From contig NZ_FQZX01000001.1 of the NCBI RefSeq assembly GCF_900142175.1, positions 2,294,001 to 2,358,000 of the forward strand: a stretch of DNA of 64,000 bases. Direction: 5' to 3'. The position numbers were made by a program, and so were the translations under genes. Each line of letters begins with the position of its first letter. Position 1 is the stretch's first letter. The DNA is from Maribacter aquivivus (lineage in GTDB: Bacteria; Bacteroidota; Bacteroidia; Flavobacteriales; Flavobacteriaceae). Positions 17,816 through 27,736 of the stretch are shown piece by piece. The notes beneath the pieces were generated by a model. That model was given only the letters and a program-made list of their open reading frames with translations, did no database searches and was not told where the DNA came from.

Positions 17816-18943
17816 TTATTTTCGATTCACTTCTTGTTGGTAGATCTCTCGTCCTAATTGCGCTAAAAACGGAATTCCGATTTCGTCATACTCATAAGCG
17901 TCGTCATTAAAGATACCATCTTTGTTTACCAAAATTGTTGCAGTTAAAAGAAAGTCTATATTCTTTTCTGTGTCTTTTATATATGCGCAGTCGGTTAGCG
18001 TACCGTACGCAAATCCTACTTTATTATAAATTTCAATATGCTCTGGTATGTCTTTCTTGGTATCGCCATACATGAAAAATTTACAATAGGCATCGTAATA
18101 AGTTGTTGCATCGTAACCGACTTTTTGAGGTACTGTATGCATCGCTTTTAATAAATGCGCTCTTTGTTTGGTACTAATATCAAAACGTTCTGATTCAACG
18201 AAATTCTTGGGAAATAGTACTCGTTTTAATAGCTTGTGTTGTGATGAAATAGGGTAGTAATTTTTTAGGCTAAAATCGAATGGGTCTTCAATTAGCTCTT
18301 CATCTTCATAATAACCTATTCCTTTTTCAATTCCTTTTAGTTCTAGCTTCTTAGGTGTTTTGTTCAGTAAAGACTTTGTGATTCCCGTAGTAGAATCGTT
18401 TAAATAAATAATTAGGGGCTTGGTTCTTAAGTCATCTGAATGATACCCTAGTCTATGGCTAAGTCTAACAGGTGATATCCCTTTATTATTTAAACTCTCG
18501 TTGATGGCTTCAAATCCTAAGAACTCTATTAATCTATTGTTTGCTAAATTATCGCTTACCGCAAAAATTTCAGATACATCTTTGGCAACCGTACTTTCAA
18601 TAGTGTCACCTTCTATGTAATATTTGGTGTTTATAGTTAAGCTGTCTATTTGGTTAAGCTTTTCTAAAGCTAATACCGCAACTGGGAATTTAACCGTGCT
18701 TGCAGGATAAAAATACATGCTGTCGTTTACCTGAAAATCATAGTCTGTAAAAATGACGCTATCATTTCTTCTATCAATTTGTGTGTATTTAATCTGAACT
18801 TGATAGTTTTCAACGCTATCCATTACCTTTTTTATTTTAGGGTCATCAGAAGATAGTACAACCTCAAGAAAATTTAAATTCTGCTTTTCTTGAGTGCAAG
18901 AAAATAAAAGAACACAACATATGAAAAGAAGAAAGTGCTTCAT
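17816..18943 (-). CDS. Beta-lactamase-like serine hydrolase lipoprotein
   Basis: 375 residues with a lipoprotein signal (LLFICCVLLFSC, lipid Cys16). The class A beta-lactamase/transpeptidase fold is indicated by S82-T-V-K85 (SxxK nucleophile and base) in YPASTVKFPVAVLAL and by a later SDN triad (FAVSDNLANNRLIEFL). A KTG-like third motif is not obvious; KVGFAYGT may replace it. The protein may act on peptidoglycan or an ester rather than on beta-lactams. It lies between a 79-residue gene and rluF on the minus strand. Confidence 0.8.
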   Translation of the reverse strand: MKHFLLFICCVLLFSCTQEKQNLNFLEVVLSSDDPKIKKVMDSVENYQVQIKYTQIDRRNDSVIFTDYDFQVNDSMYFYPASTVKFPVAVLALEKLNQIDSLTINTKYYIEGDTIESTVAKDVSEIFAVSDNLANNRLIEFLGFEAINESLNNKGISPVRLSHRLGYHSDDLRTKPLIIYLNDSTTGITKSLLNKTPKKLELKGIEKGIGYYEDEELIEDPFDFSLKNYYPISSQHKLLKRVLFPKNFVESERFDISTKQRAHLLKAMHTVPQKVGYDATTYYDAYCKFFMYGDTKKDIPEHIEIYNKVGFAYGTLTDCAYIKDTEKNIDFLLTATILVNKDGIFNDDAYEYDEIGIPFLAQLGREIYQQEVNRK

Positions 18944-18958
18944 GTTACTATGTTGGTT

Positions 18959-19198
18959 TTATGGGGTGTAGACTTCGCCACGGTGAGGTTTTAATAAATC
19001 TCTGACCGTAATCATCTCTTTTTCTTCTACAACCATAAATGCAATGCTATACATATCATTTAGTTCTTTGAAACCTGTAATCTTCAAAGAAGTTTTCTCA
19101 GAAGCGATGAATTCATTTAGGTGCTTAACATGATGTTCTGCCGTTTTTAATGCCGCAGGACCTCTAAAATCCCATATTAGTTTTATCTGTCGGTTCAA
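18959..19198 (-). CDS. Small conserved hypothetical protein
   Basis: 79 residues, no signal or membrane segment, predicted alpha-beta. The sequence opens RQIKLIWDFRGPAALKTAEHH and ends PHRGEVYTP. I recall the general look of a small conserved flavobacterial protein but no function. It is 15 bp upstream of the serine hydrolase gene and probably the first gene of that minus-strand run. Confidence 0.65.
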   Translation of the reverse strand: MNRQIKLIWDFRGPAALKTAEHHVKHLNEFIASEKTSLKITGFKELNDMYSIAFMVVEEKEMITVRDLLKPHRGEVYTP

Positions 19199-19372
19199 GA
19201 ATATGTAGTGTTAGTTTATAAAAGTAAGTAGGCAAATTTACCTAAAAAATGGCAGTTTATAACCAGTTTTGAGTGACATTGCCATTTTGCGAATCGCTAT
19301 TTTTTAATTGATTATTAGCTATTTGTTATATCTTGTAATCCCTAAAAACGTGTTAAGTAAATCATTAAGCAT

Positions 19373-19402
19373 TTGCACACGATTTGGTTATTACTATTTT
19401 TG
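19373..19402 (+). promoter_or_regulatory. Canonical Bacteroidota promoter of the PPIase operon
   Basis: TTG (19373-19375), exactly 19-bp spacer, TATTTTTG (19395-19402): a full match to TTG-N19-TAnnTTTG. The inferred transcript start near 19406 rules out the ATG at 19308 as start of the following gene. Confidence 0.7.
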
Positions 19403-19424
19403 CTCGATGTTTTTTAAGAAATCA

Positions 19425-20306
19425 ATGTTTTTAATCCGTAAATTTTATCCTATTGTAACGATAGGGCTCATTTCTATTGTCATTGTTTCATGCGACGGTC
19501 TTTTTAAGAAAGATGAAGAGAAAAAGGTGATTGCTAGAGTGGGAGAGTCTTTTTTGTATCAAGATGATTTGGCTCCGCTATTAACTGAAAATATGACAAA
19601 AGGGGATAGCGCTTCTTTTGCAATCAATTATATAAATAATTGGGCTTCTAAGCAATTGTTGTTATCCAAGGCCAAGATTAACTTATCTGAAGAAAAATTA
19701 GCAGAATATAATGCGCTGGTAGATGATTACAGAACAGAATTATATACCAGAGTTTATAAAGAGGCATTGGTGGAGCAGGCAACAGATTCTGTTATTACAG
19801 ACGAGCAACTAAATACGTTCTACGATAATGCTAAAGAGAATTTTAAACTGAAAGAAAGAATTGCAAGAATACGTTTTGTTGCTCTGCCAAAAGGTTTTTT
19901 AGATCAAGATGAGGTAGGTAAGCGATTAAAAAGATTTAAAAAAGATGACATTCGTTATTTAGATTCTATTGGTGTTCAGTTTACTAAATTGAATTTTAAT
20001 GACTCAATATGGGTGCGTTACAATAGAATATTCGAAGAAATACCGCCGATAACGGCAGACAATGCCAATAAGTACTTAAAAAATTCACAATTTTTTGAAT
20101 TAGAGGATTCAATCGGGGTATATTTGGGAAAAATAGAGGAAACCAAAGATGTTAACGACATAGCACCTTTGTCCTTTATTAAGCCTACAATTGAACAAGT
20201 ATTATTAAGTCGTAGAAAAATGGACTACCTACGCAAATTAGAAACTGAATTACTAGATGAAGCAATCAAGGATAATGAATTTGAAGTTTTCGAAAACAAA
20301 AAATAG
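19425..20306 (+). CDS. Periplasmic peptidyl-prolyl isomerase-like lipoprotein
   Basis: About 293 residues. The ATG at 19425 lies 19 nt after the inferred transcript start and gives a lipoprotein signal (IVTIGLISIVIVSC). An ATG at 19407 would be nearly leaderless. The body (EEKKVIARVGESFLYQDDL; SDEELNTFYD-like VITDEQLNTFYDNAKENFKLKE) follows the SurA/PpiC N-domain pattern, but a catalytic parvulin domain is not clear. It may be a chaperone-like relative. It overlaps the next PPIase gene by 32 nt, so the two act together in outer-membrane protein folding. Confidence 0.75.
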   Translation: MFLIRKFYPIVTIGLISIVIVSCDGLFKKDEEKKVIARVGESFLYQDDLAPLLTENMTKGDSASFAINYINNWASKQLLLSKAKINLSEEKLAEYNALVDDYRTELYTRVYKEALVEQATDSVITDEQLNTFYDNAKENFKLKERIARIRFVALPKGFLDQDEVGKRLKRFKKDDIRYLDSIGVQFTKLNFNDSIWVRYNRIFEEIPPITADNANKYLKNSQFFELEDSIGVYLGKIEETKDVNDIAPLSFIKPTIEQVLLSRRKMDYLRKLETELLDEAIKDNEFEVFENKK

Positions 20307-21738
20307 TATTTACATAGGTGCAGTTTTACTGTTCTCAGGTATTGCAACAGCGCAAGATTCTATACCAAGTGTTTCGGCTAATGAAGCTGAACCAATTGAA
20401 GATGTAGCAGAAGTAGCTCCAGTGAAGAAAGACTCATCAATTAATTTTAAAAGAATTAAACTAGATGGTATCGCCGCAGTTGTTGGTGATTATGTAATCT
20501 TAGATTCTGATATTGAAAAAACACTTATCGACCTTAAAAGTCAAGGTGCATCTACAGAAGATATTACACATTGCGGACTTTTAGGTAAATTGATGGAAGA
20601 TCGTTTGTATGCTAACCAAGCAGTTCAAGATAGTATCTTGGTTTCAGATGATGAGGTAAATGCTACTGGTGATCGTCAATTACAGTCTTTAGTACAACAA
20701 ATTGGTTCAATGGACAAGGTGTTGAAGTACTATAAGAAAACTGACGAAACTAGTTTTAGAGAAGAACTTTATAAGATTAATAAGCTACGTATGCTGTCTG
20801 AGCGTATGCAACAAGATATTATTAAAGAGATTGAAATTACACCTGAAGAGGTTCGTCAGTTCTTTAATAGGATTCCTGAAGATGAACGCCCGGTATTTGG
20901 TGCTGAATTAGAAATTGCACAAATTACTAAAGAACCAAAACCATCTGAAGAAGAAAAGCAAAAGGTAATAGATAAGTTAAATCAGATTAAAGCAGATGTT
21001 GATGATAACGACTCTAGCTTTAGTGTAAAAGCTATTTTATATTCTCAAGATCCTGGTTCAAAGTCAAAAGGTGGTTTTTATAGTATTACGAAAGACACCG
21101 GTTTTGATAAGAAATTTAAAGATGTTGCTTTTAGTTTAAGAGAAGGTGAAGTTTCTGAGCCATTTGAAAGTGCTTTTGGTTACCATATTATTTATATCGA
21201 AAAGATTAGAGGGCAGGAGTTAGATTTAAGACACATTTTGATTATACCAGAAATATCACAAAATGTATTGGATGAAGCAAAAGCGGAATTAGATAGTATT
21301 CGTAAGAAAATTATAAGTGAAGAATTTACTTTTGCAGAGGCTGCTTTAAATTTCTCTGATGAGAAAGAAACGAAGTTTGATGGTGGATTGCTACGTAATC
21401 CAATAAACTTTGATTCTAAGTTTGAGTTGACTAAAATGGATCCTACATTATACAACCAAGTTCAGAACTTGAAGGATAATGAAATTACATATCCGGTACT
21501 AGAGGAAGATCCAAGAGGTGGTGCACCAAAATATAAAATTTTGAAAATTACCAACAGGTATGATGAGCATGTTGCTGATTTCTCTAAAGATTATACAAAA
21601 ATTCAAGAATTAGCGCTTACTGAAAAGAAATACAACGCCATTAAAAAATGGATGGATAAGCATATTGAAGATACCTATATTAGTGTGAACGATGAGAACA
21701 AAGATTGTGAGTTCGCTAATAACTGGGTAAAAGAATAA
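20275..21738 (+). CDS. surA: SurA-like periplasmic peptidyl-prolyl cis-trans isomerase
   Basis: 487 residues from the ATG at 20275 (20257 is also possible), with a signal peptide (SIYIGAVLLFSGIATA). The SurA-like N-domain begins DGIAAVVGDYVILDSDIEKT. Two parvulin domains follow: the first near residues 215-310 (SQDPGSKSKGGFYSI, FGYHIIYIEK), the second starting LRHILI (FSDEKETKFDGGLL). SurA escorts unfolded beta-barrel proteins across the periplasm. It overlaps the lipoprotein PPIase upstream; moxR follows after 4 bp. Confidence 0.88.
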   Translation: MNLKFSKTKNSIYIGAVLLFSGIATAQDSIPSVSANEAEPIEDVAEVAPVKKDSSINFKRIKLDGIAAVVGDYVILDSDIEKTLIDLKSQGASTEDITHCGLLGKLMEDRLYANQAVQDSILVSDDEVNATGDRQLQSLVQQIGSMDKVLKYYKKTDETSFREELYKINKLRMLSERMQQDIIKEIEITPEEVRQFFNRIPEDERPVFGAELEIAQITKEPKPSEEEKQKVIDKLNQIKADVDDNDSSFSVKAILYSQDPGSKSKGGFYSITKDTGFDKKFKDVAFSLREGEVSEPFESAFGYHIIYIEKIRGQELDLRHILIIPEISQNVLDEAKAELDSIRKKIISEEFTFAEAALNFSDEKETKFDGGLLRNPINFDSKFELTKMDPTLYNQVQNLKDNEITYPVLEEDPRGGAPKYKILKITNRYDEHVADFSKDYTKIQELALTEKKYNAIKKWMDKHIEDTYISVNDENKDCEFANNWVKE

Positions 21739-21742
21739 ATAT

Positions 21743-22696
21743 ATGTCAGACGTTGCAGCAATAGAACGCCTAGTAGTAAAACATGCTGAGCTTAAAAAGG
21801 AAATAGCCAAGGTCATTGTAGGTCAAGATGAGGTTATTGAACAGATACTGCTTTCCATTTACACAGGTGGTCACTCATTGTTAATCGGCGTGCCAGGCTT
21901 GGCAAAAACTTTAATGGTGAATACCATTGCCCAAGCCATAGGTCTTGACTTTAAAAGAATACAATTTACACCAGATTTAATGCCAAGTGATATTCTTGGT
22001 AGCGAAGTATTAGACCAGAATAGAAACTTTAAGTTCATAAAGGGTCCGATATTTTCAAATATTGTTTTGGCAGATGAAATCAATCGAACTCCGCCAAAAA
22101 CGCAAGCAGCTCTTTTAGAAGCTATGCAAGAGCGCGCGGTAACCATTGCCGGTCATCAGCATAAATTAGATTTGCCGTACTTTGTATTGGCAACGCAAAA
22201 CCCAATTGAGCAGGAGGGAACCTACCCTTTGCCTGAAGCTCAGTTAGACCGTTTTATGTTTGCCATAGAATTAAAATACCCATCTATAGCCGAAGAAATT
22301 CAAGTGGTTAAAAATACTACTGCAGATAGAAAGCAAGTGATTAACCCGCTATTCAATTCTCAAGATATTATTGCTATACAAGATTTGGTACGTAGAATAC
22401 CAGTTGCAGATAATGTTGTAGAGTACGCAGTAAAATTGGTAAATAGTACAAGACCTAACTTAGACTCAGCTTCAGATTACGTAAAACAGTATTTAGACTG
22501 GGGAGCAGGACCAAGAGCTTCTCAGAACCTTATTTTGGGGGCAAAGGCAAATGCCGCTATTCATGGTAAGTTCTCTCCAGACATTGAAGATGTGCATGCC
22601 GTTGTTAAAGGTATACTACGTCATCGTATCATTAAAAACTACAAAGCGGAGGCTGAAGGTATCAGTGAAGAAGATATTATCAATAATCTACTTTAA
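21743..22696 (+). CDS. MoxR family AAA+ ATPase
   Basis: 317 residues. Walker A is LIGVPGLAKT, Walker B ADEINRTPPKTQAALLEAMQ, sensor 1 ATQNPIEQEGTYPLPEAQLDRF, and the C-terminal lid RASQNLILGAKANA. MoxR ATPases act as chaperones, often with DUF58/VWA (BatA-like) partner proteins. No such partner follows here; instead a gap of 369 bp and acnB. It is the last gene of the PPIase operon, suggesting an envelope-related role. Confidence 0.92.
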   Translation: MSDVAAIERLVVKHAELKKEIAKVIVGQDEVIEQILLSIYTGGHSLLIGVPGLAKTLMVNTIAQAIGLDFKRIQFTPDLMPSDILGSEVLDQNRNFKFIKGPIFSNIVLADEINRTPPKTQAALLEAMQERAVTIAGHQHKLDLPYFVLATQNPIEQEGTYPLPEAQLDRFMFAIELKYPSIAEEIQVVKNTTADRKQVINPLFNSQDIIAIQDLVRRIPVADNVVEYAVKLVNSTRPNLDSASDYVKQYLDWGAGPRASQNLILGAKANAAIHGKFSPDIEDVHAVVKGILRHRIIKNYKAEAEGISEEDIINNLL

Positions 22697-23065
22697 TAAA
22701 TAGCTGACTTTCTGCATTTTTGTGAAGAATTAAACAAAATGATTATTAGTATTGTTTGATATCTATCAACTTTTTACATCATTTGAGAAAAAGCGCCTAA
22801 TCATACTTATTTAATTTTAAATGCGTTCTATATTACGTAATTTTACGAAATTGCGTTAACTTAAAATTAATTAACAGATGACATTTGACATTGGTAAGTT
22901 TAGAAGAGTATATCTTGTTCTTATGTAATAAAGTATATTCTTAAAATCAATTCAATCTGTTAATTTGTGGTTACAATGATTCTCATTTCATCATCAAGTC
23001 TTCAGAAAGAAATAAGAAATCTAGCTACATGTCTGCATCCAAATTAACAAACAAATTACTTTTTA
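22697..23065. other. 369-bp non-coding gap upstream of acnB
   Basis: AT-rich, no credible ORF or RNA gene. It must hold the acnB promoter. The only patterned element I see is a Fur-like inverted repeat at 22975-22987, about 80 bp before the acnB start. A long untranslated leader is possible. Confidence 0.5.
22975..22987. promoter_or_regulatory. Fur-box-like element upstream of acnB
   Basis: AATGATTCTCATT agrees at 11 of 13 positions with the core AATGATAATCATT of the enterobacterial Fur box and is itself nearly symmetric. Aconitases are iron-sulfur enzymes and common iron-regulated targets. The Fur consensus of this organism is not known to me, so this is a suggestion. Confidence 0.3.
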
Positions 23066-25840
23066 ATGAGCATTTATAAAGATTACCTTAAGGAGATTGA
23101 AGAGCGTAAAAGTCAAGGTCTTCATCCAAAGCCAATTGATGGTGCTGAATTACTTAGCCAAATCATTGAGCAAATTAAAGATGTGGATAATGAGTATAGA
23201 GAAGATTCTCTTAACTTTTTTATCTATAACGTTTTGCCTGGTACCACTAGTGCTGCCGGAGTTAAAGCTAAATTTTTAAAAGAAATAGTTCTTGGAGAAT
23301 CAGTAGTAAAAGAGATTACTCCTGCTTTTGCTCTTGAACAATTATCTCACATGAAGGGTGGACCTTCAATAAAGGTATTGTTAGATATCGCATTAGGGTC
23401 TGATGAAGCATTGGCAAAACAGGCAGCTGAGGTCTTAAAAACTCAGGTTTTCCTTTATGAAGCAGATACTTCTCGTTTAGAAGAAGCTTTAAAAAATGGT
23501 AGTGCAATTGCGAAAGATATTATAGAAAGCTATGCCAAGGCAGAGTTTTTTACAAAGCTTCCTGAAATTGAAGAAGAAATAGAAGTAGTTACCTATATAG
23601 CTGGTGTTGGTGATATTTCAACAGATTTATTATCTCCAGGGGGTGATGCACACTCAAGATCAGATCGAGAGTTGCACGGTCAATGTATGTTTGAGCATAA
23701 CAAAGACATGCAAAAGGAATTATTGGCTTTAAAAAAGCAACATCCAGATAAGCGTGTTATGCTTATTGCGGAAAAAGGAACAATGGGTGTTGGTTCTTCT
23801 AGAATGTCTGGTGTAAACAACGTAGCATTATGGACAGGGGTGCCTTTTAGCAAATATGTACCATTTATCAATTTTGCTCCGGTTATTGCAGGTACTAATG
23901 GTATTGCTCCAATTTTCTTGACGACTGTTGGTGTAACTGGTGGTATAGGCTTAGATCTTAAAAACTGGGTAAAGCAAAAAGATGCTGAAGGCAATACTAT
24001 TGTTGATGCAGATGGTGAACCAATTTTAAAGCAGATGTATTCTGTAGCAACAGGTACAGTGCTAACCATTAATACTAAAGAGAAAAAACTTTATCACGGT
24101 AAAGTAGAATTGAAAGATGTCTCTGCCGCATTTACTCCGCAAAAGATGGAGTTCATGAAAGCAGGTGGGTCTTACGCCGTTGTTTTCGGTAAAAAATTAC
24201 AAACATTTGCTTCTAAAGTACTAGGTGTAGATGTTGTACCTGTATATGCACCATCAAAAGAAATAACTATTGAAGGTCAAGGTTTAACAGCGGTAGAAAA
24301 AATATTTAATAGAAATGCAGTAGGAACATCAGGTGCAACGTTGCACGCTGGTTCTTATGTACGTGCAGAAGTAAATATTGTAGGTTCTCAAGATACTACA
24401 GGTTTAATGACTTCTCAGGAATTAGAGATGATGGCCGCAACGGTTATATCTCCAATTGTTGATGGAGCGTACCAATCTGGTTGTCATACGGCATCGGTTT
24501 GGGATGATAAGTCTAAGGCTAACATTCCAAGATTAATGAGCTTTATGAACGATTTTGGTTTAATTACCGGTCGTGATCCAAAAGGGAAATATTTTCCAAT
24601 GACAGATGTTATTCATAAAGTATTGAATGATATTACCGTTGGTGATTGGGATATCATTATTGGTGGAGATTCGCATACACGTATGTCTAAAGGTGTTGCT
24701 TTTGGTGCAGATTCTGGTACAGTAGCTTTGGCGTTGGCTACAGGTGAGGCAAGTATGCCAATTCCTGAGTCGGTTAAAGTAACCTTTAAAGGACAAATGA
24801 AATCGTATATGGATTTCCGTGATGTAGTTCACGCTACGCAGTCTCAAATGCTAAAGCAGTTTGGTGGCGAAAACGTATTCCAAGGTCGTGTTATTGAAGT
24901 TCATATCGGGACTTTAACTGCAGATGAAGCTTTTACATTTACTGATTGGACGGCGGAGATGAAAGCTAAAGCATCTATTTGTATTTCTGAGGATGATACC
25001 TTAGTTGAATCTTTAGAGATTGCTAAAGGGCGTATCCAAATCATGATTGAGAAAGGAATGGATAATGCAAAGGGCGTACTTCAAGGTTTGGTTGATAAAG
25101 CTGAAACTAGAATTACAGAACTTAAAACAGGGATTAGACCTTCTTTAAGACCAGATGCTAATGCTAAGTATCATGCAGAAGTTGTTATTGATTTAGATGA
25201 AATTGCTGAACCAATGATTGCTGATCCAGATGTAAATAATGACGATGTATCAAAACGTTATACACATGATAACATTAGACCATTATCTTACTATGGCGGT
25301 ACTAAAAAAGTAGATTTAGGGTTTGTAGGTTCTTGTATGGTTCATAAGGGTGATATGAAAATATTAGCTCAAATGTTGAAAAATGTAGAGGCTCAATATG
25401 GTAAAGTGGAATTTAAAGCACCTTTAGTTGTTGCACCACCAACATATAATATTGTTGATGAATTAAAAGCAGAAGGAGATTGGGATGTTCTAGTAAAATA
25501 TTCAGGTTTTGAATTTGATGATAATGCACCAAAAGGTGTAGCACGTACAGGATATGAAAATATGCTATACCTAGAACGCCCAGGTTGTAACTTATGTATG
25601 GGTAACCAAGAGAAAGCGGAACCAGGTGATACGGTAATGGCAACATCTACCCGTTTGTTTCAAGGTAGAGTTGTAAAAGATTCTGGTGAGAAAAAAGGAG
25701 AGTCTTTATTATCTTCTACTCCGGTAGTAGTTTTATCTACAATTTTAGGTAGAACACCTACTATGGCAGAATATGAAGCTGCTGTTGATGGTATTGTATT
25801 AACGAAGTTTAAGCCTTCTACCAAGCAATTGGTTAGATAG
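23066..25840 (+). CDS. acnB: Aconitate hydratase B / 2-methylisocitrate dehydratase
   Basis: 924 residues; interconverts citrate and isocitrate (and can dehydrate 2-methylisocitrate). Domain order is that of AcnB: an N-terminal HEAT-like domain (about 1-160), a swivel domain containing the RMSGVNNVALWTG region, then the three catalytic domains. Fe4S4 ligands are predicted in GSCMVHKG and in GCNLCMGNQEKAEPGD near the C-terminus. Length is somewhat above E. coli AcnB (865). A second, unrelated-architecture aconitase lies 1.9 kb downstream. It has its own terminator. Confidence 0.95.
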   Translation: MSIYKDYLKEIEERKSQGLHPKPIDGAELLSQIIEQIKDVDNEYREDSLNFFIYNVLPGTTSAAGVKAKFLKEIVLGESVVKEITPAFALEQLSHMKGGPSIKVLLDIALGSDEALAKQAAEVLKTQVFLYEADTSRLEEALKNGSAIAKDIIESYAKAEFFTKLPEIEEEIEVVTYIAGVGDISTDLLSPGGDAHSRSDRELHGQCMFEHNKDMQKELLALKKQHPDKRVMLIAEKGTMGVGSSRMSGVNNVALWTGVPFSKYVPFINFAPVIAGTNGIAPIFLTTVGVTGGIGLDLKNWVKQKDAEGNTIVDADGEPILKQMYSVATGTVLTINTKEKKLYHGKVELKDVSAAFTPQKMEFMKAGGSYAVVFGKKLQTFASKVLGVDVVPVYAPSKEITIEGQGLTAVEKIFNRNAVGTSGATLHAGSYVRAEVNIVGSQDTTGLMTSQELEMMAATVISPIVDGAYQSGCHTASVWDDKSKANIPRLMSFMNDFGLITGRDPKGKYFPMTDVIHKVLNDITVGDWDIIIGGDSHTRMSKGVAFGADSGTVALALATGEASMPIPESVKVTFKGQMKSYMDFRDVVHATQSQMLKQFGGENVFQGRVIEVHIGTLTADEAFTFTDWTAEMKAKASICISEDDTLVESLEIAKGRIQIMIEKGMDNAKGVLQGLVDKAETRITELKTGIRPSLRPDANAKYHAEVVIDLDEIAEPMIADPDVNNDDVSKRYTHDNIRPLSYYGGTKKVDLGFVGSCMVHKGDMKILAQMLKNVEAQYGKVEFKAPLVVAPPTYNIVDELKAEGDWDVLVKYSGFEFDDNAPKGVARTGYENMLYLERPGCNLCMGNQEKAEPGDTVMATSTRLFQGRVVKDSGEKKGESLLSSTPVVVLSTILGRTPTMAEYEAAVDGIVLTKFKPSTKQLVR

Positions 25841-25863
25841 TCAAGAAATAATTATTTTATATT

Positions 25864-25897
25864 AAAAATGCCTGAGTTAAACTCAGGCATTTTTTTG
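25864..25897 (+). terminator. Terminator after acnB
   Basis: 13-bp stem (AAAAATGCCTGAG with its complement), 5-nt loop, seven T residues. The A-rich 5' side lets it also work for the convergent decarboxylase gene. Confidence 0.88.
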
Positions 25898-25954
25898 TTA
25901 CAATTCATTTATCAGTACTAGAGTTTAATAGTACAGTAATTTTAATAACCAATA

Positions 25955-27397
25955 TTAAACCGCATTTTTCCAATCTAAAAGAATTTGTTCAGCAAATGTT
26001 TCGCATTGATTTAAAGTGTCTTTTATATGATTTAATGTAGTATCTGGGTTAATTAAGCACATTCTTATTACTACTTGATTTTGTAAAATAGTAGTTACTA
26101 AAAGTGCTTCTTTTGATGCCACAACTCTCGCTGAAATTTCTTGATTTAATTTATCCAGTTTTTTTTCAGATAATTTTGATTCTAAGGGGTTGTATCTAAA
26201 ATTTATTATAGCCAAAGTTGCTAACGAAACAATTTCCCAATTTCCGCTTTCTCTTAATAAATCCTCCGTTTTATCGGCTAGGTCAATATTATAAGTAATT
26301 GCTTGTTTAAAAGCATCTAAGCCATATGTTTTTATAGACATGTAAAACTTTAAAGCTCTAAATCTTCTTGTTAGTTGAATACCGTAATCATAAAAATTAA
26401 TTTCTGATTCGTTACCTTCTATATCTCTTAAATATTCTGGTTTTTCGCTAAAAGTATTGCTTAGCCATGATGCATCTTTTACCAAAAGACACCCAATTTC
26501 ATAAGGTTGAAAAAACCATTTATGAGGGTCTACAGTTAAAGAATCTGCACGTTCAATACCTCTTAGAGCCTTACTTCCTTTATCTGATAAAATAGCTGCT
26601 GCGCCATATGCTCCATCAATATGAAACCAAAGATTTTCTTTTTCACAAATATCTGCTAACGTGTCTAAAGGGTCTACCGTTCCCGTATTTGTGGTTCCGG
26701 CAGAAGCTATAATACAAAAAGGTTTTCTGCCTTCTATTTTATCTTTTGCGATTTCATTTTTAAGTTTATTGATGCTTATTTTAAACTCTAAATCTGTAGG
26801 TATTATTTTAATCTGTTCTTTTTTAAAACCTAAGACCCTAATTGCTTTAATGTTAGAAGAATGTGCTTGGTCTGATAAATAAATAATGGCATTAGAAAAA
26901 TCGTTTCCACATTTTACTCTTCTTGCGGTTACTAAAGCAGTTAAGTTTGCCATAGAACCTCCACTTGTGAAAATTCCACCACCTTTTTTTATCGGAAAAT
27001 CGAACATTTTCAACAACCAATTTAAAGTAACGATTTCTAATTCTGCTGCTGCAGGAGCAACAATCCATCCGCCAGAAAAAATATTAAAACCTGTTGCTAA
27101 AGAATCGGAAATTGCACTGATAAAATTACTGGGTCCGGGTACAAAAGAAAATGATTTTGGATGACCAGAAATATTAGCGTTGGGTATTACATTGTCCATG
27201 ACAAAGTCTAAAACTTTATCTGCAGGCATACCTTTATCTGGGGCTTCTTGTAAAAAAATAGAATCCATTTCTTTTCTTGAAGCAATACTTACGGGATTTT
27301 TACTCTCAATTTCTGTATAATGCTCAACAATTAAGTCTACAATTTTATAACCATAAGATTGCATTTCTTCTTTTGATAAGTGAAAAGGTGATTTCAT
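25955..27397 (-). CDS. Group II PLP-dependent decarboxylase (aromatic/2,4-diaminobutyrate type)
   Basis: About 480 residues from the ATG at 27397 (MKSPFHLSKEEM), which fits family starts; an ATG at 27499 adds 34 unlikely residues. The PLP-binding lysine lies in TVDPHKWFFQPYEIG, the pyridoxal-ring Asp in WFHIDGAYGAAAIL, and the phosphate contact in TSGGSMANLTAL. The family includes aromatic-L-amino-acid, tyrosine, glutamate-like and 2,4-diaminobutyrate decarboxylases. The substrate is not predictable here. It sits alone on the minus strand between two aconitase genes, without an obvious pathway partner. Confidence 0.88.
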   Translation of the reverse strand: MKSPFHLSKEEMQSYGYKIVDLIVEHYTEIESKNPVSIASRKEMDSIFLQEAPDKGMPADKVLDFVMDNVIPNANISGHPKSFSFVPGPSNFISAISDSLATGFNIFSGGWIVAPAAAELEIVTLNWLLKMFDFPIKKGGGIFTSGGSMANLTALVTARRVKCGNDFSNAIIYLSDQAHSSNIKAIRVLGFKKEQIKIIPTDLEFKISINKLKNEIAKDKIEGRKPFCIIASAGTTNTGTVDPLDTLADICEKENLWFHIDGAYGAAAILSDKGSKALRGIERADSLTVDPHKWFFQPYEIGCLLVKDASWLSNTFSEKPEYLRDIEGNESEINFYDYGIQLTRRFRALKFYMSIKTYGLDAFKQAITYNIDLADKTEDLLRESGNWEIVSLATLAIINFRYNPLESKLSEKKLDKLNQEISARVVASKEALLVTTILQNQVVIRMCLINPDTTLNHIKDTLNQCETFAEQILLDWKNAV

Positions 27398-27736
27398 GAA
27401 GTTTTTAATTTTGTGTAAAATACATGAAGTAACCCAATTGGTTTCAAAAAAAGCTTTAAAATAATAAGGGTGTTTAATCTGCAATTTTTGGTAGTGCACA
27501 TAGTATAGTAGATTATTAAGTTGCGGTTGAGGGTGTTGTTTTGACTAAGGATGTGGCAACTATTGAGATGTATTAAAGGTAATTTATGTAGTATATGTAG
27601 CTTGAGTGCTCATAATCAAGCCTTTTTGATTCAATTTTTTATAGTCATTCTTTATTTCAAATGTGGTTTCAAAATCATCGTACATTTCGTATCTTGTACA
27701 GATAAGATAGATTAACAATTTTTATAAATAGATTTT
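27398..27736. other. Divergent intergenic region decarboxylase / aconitase
   Basis: 339 bp carrying both promoters. TACATTTC (27691-27698) is a one-mismatch -7 candidate for the aconitase. I see no convincing hairpin, repeat or small gene. Confidence 0.4.

Noticed and set aside
19308..19424. Longer N-terminus of the PPIase-like lipoprotein
   Set aside because: A canonical TTG-N19-TAnnTTTG promoter lies inside it, and the lipoprotein signal begins only after 19425.
27398..27499. N-terminal extension of the PLP decarboxylase
   Set aside because: The residues do not resemble the family start. The ATG at 27397 gives the usual opening.
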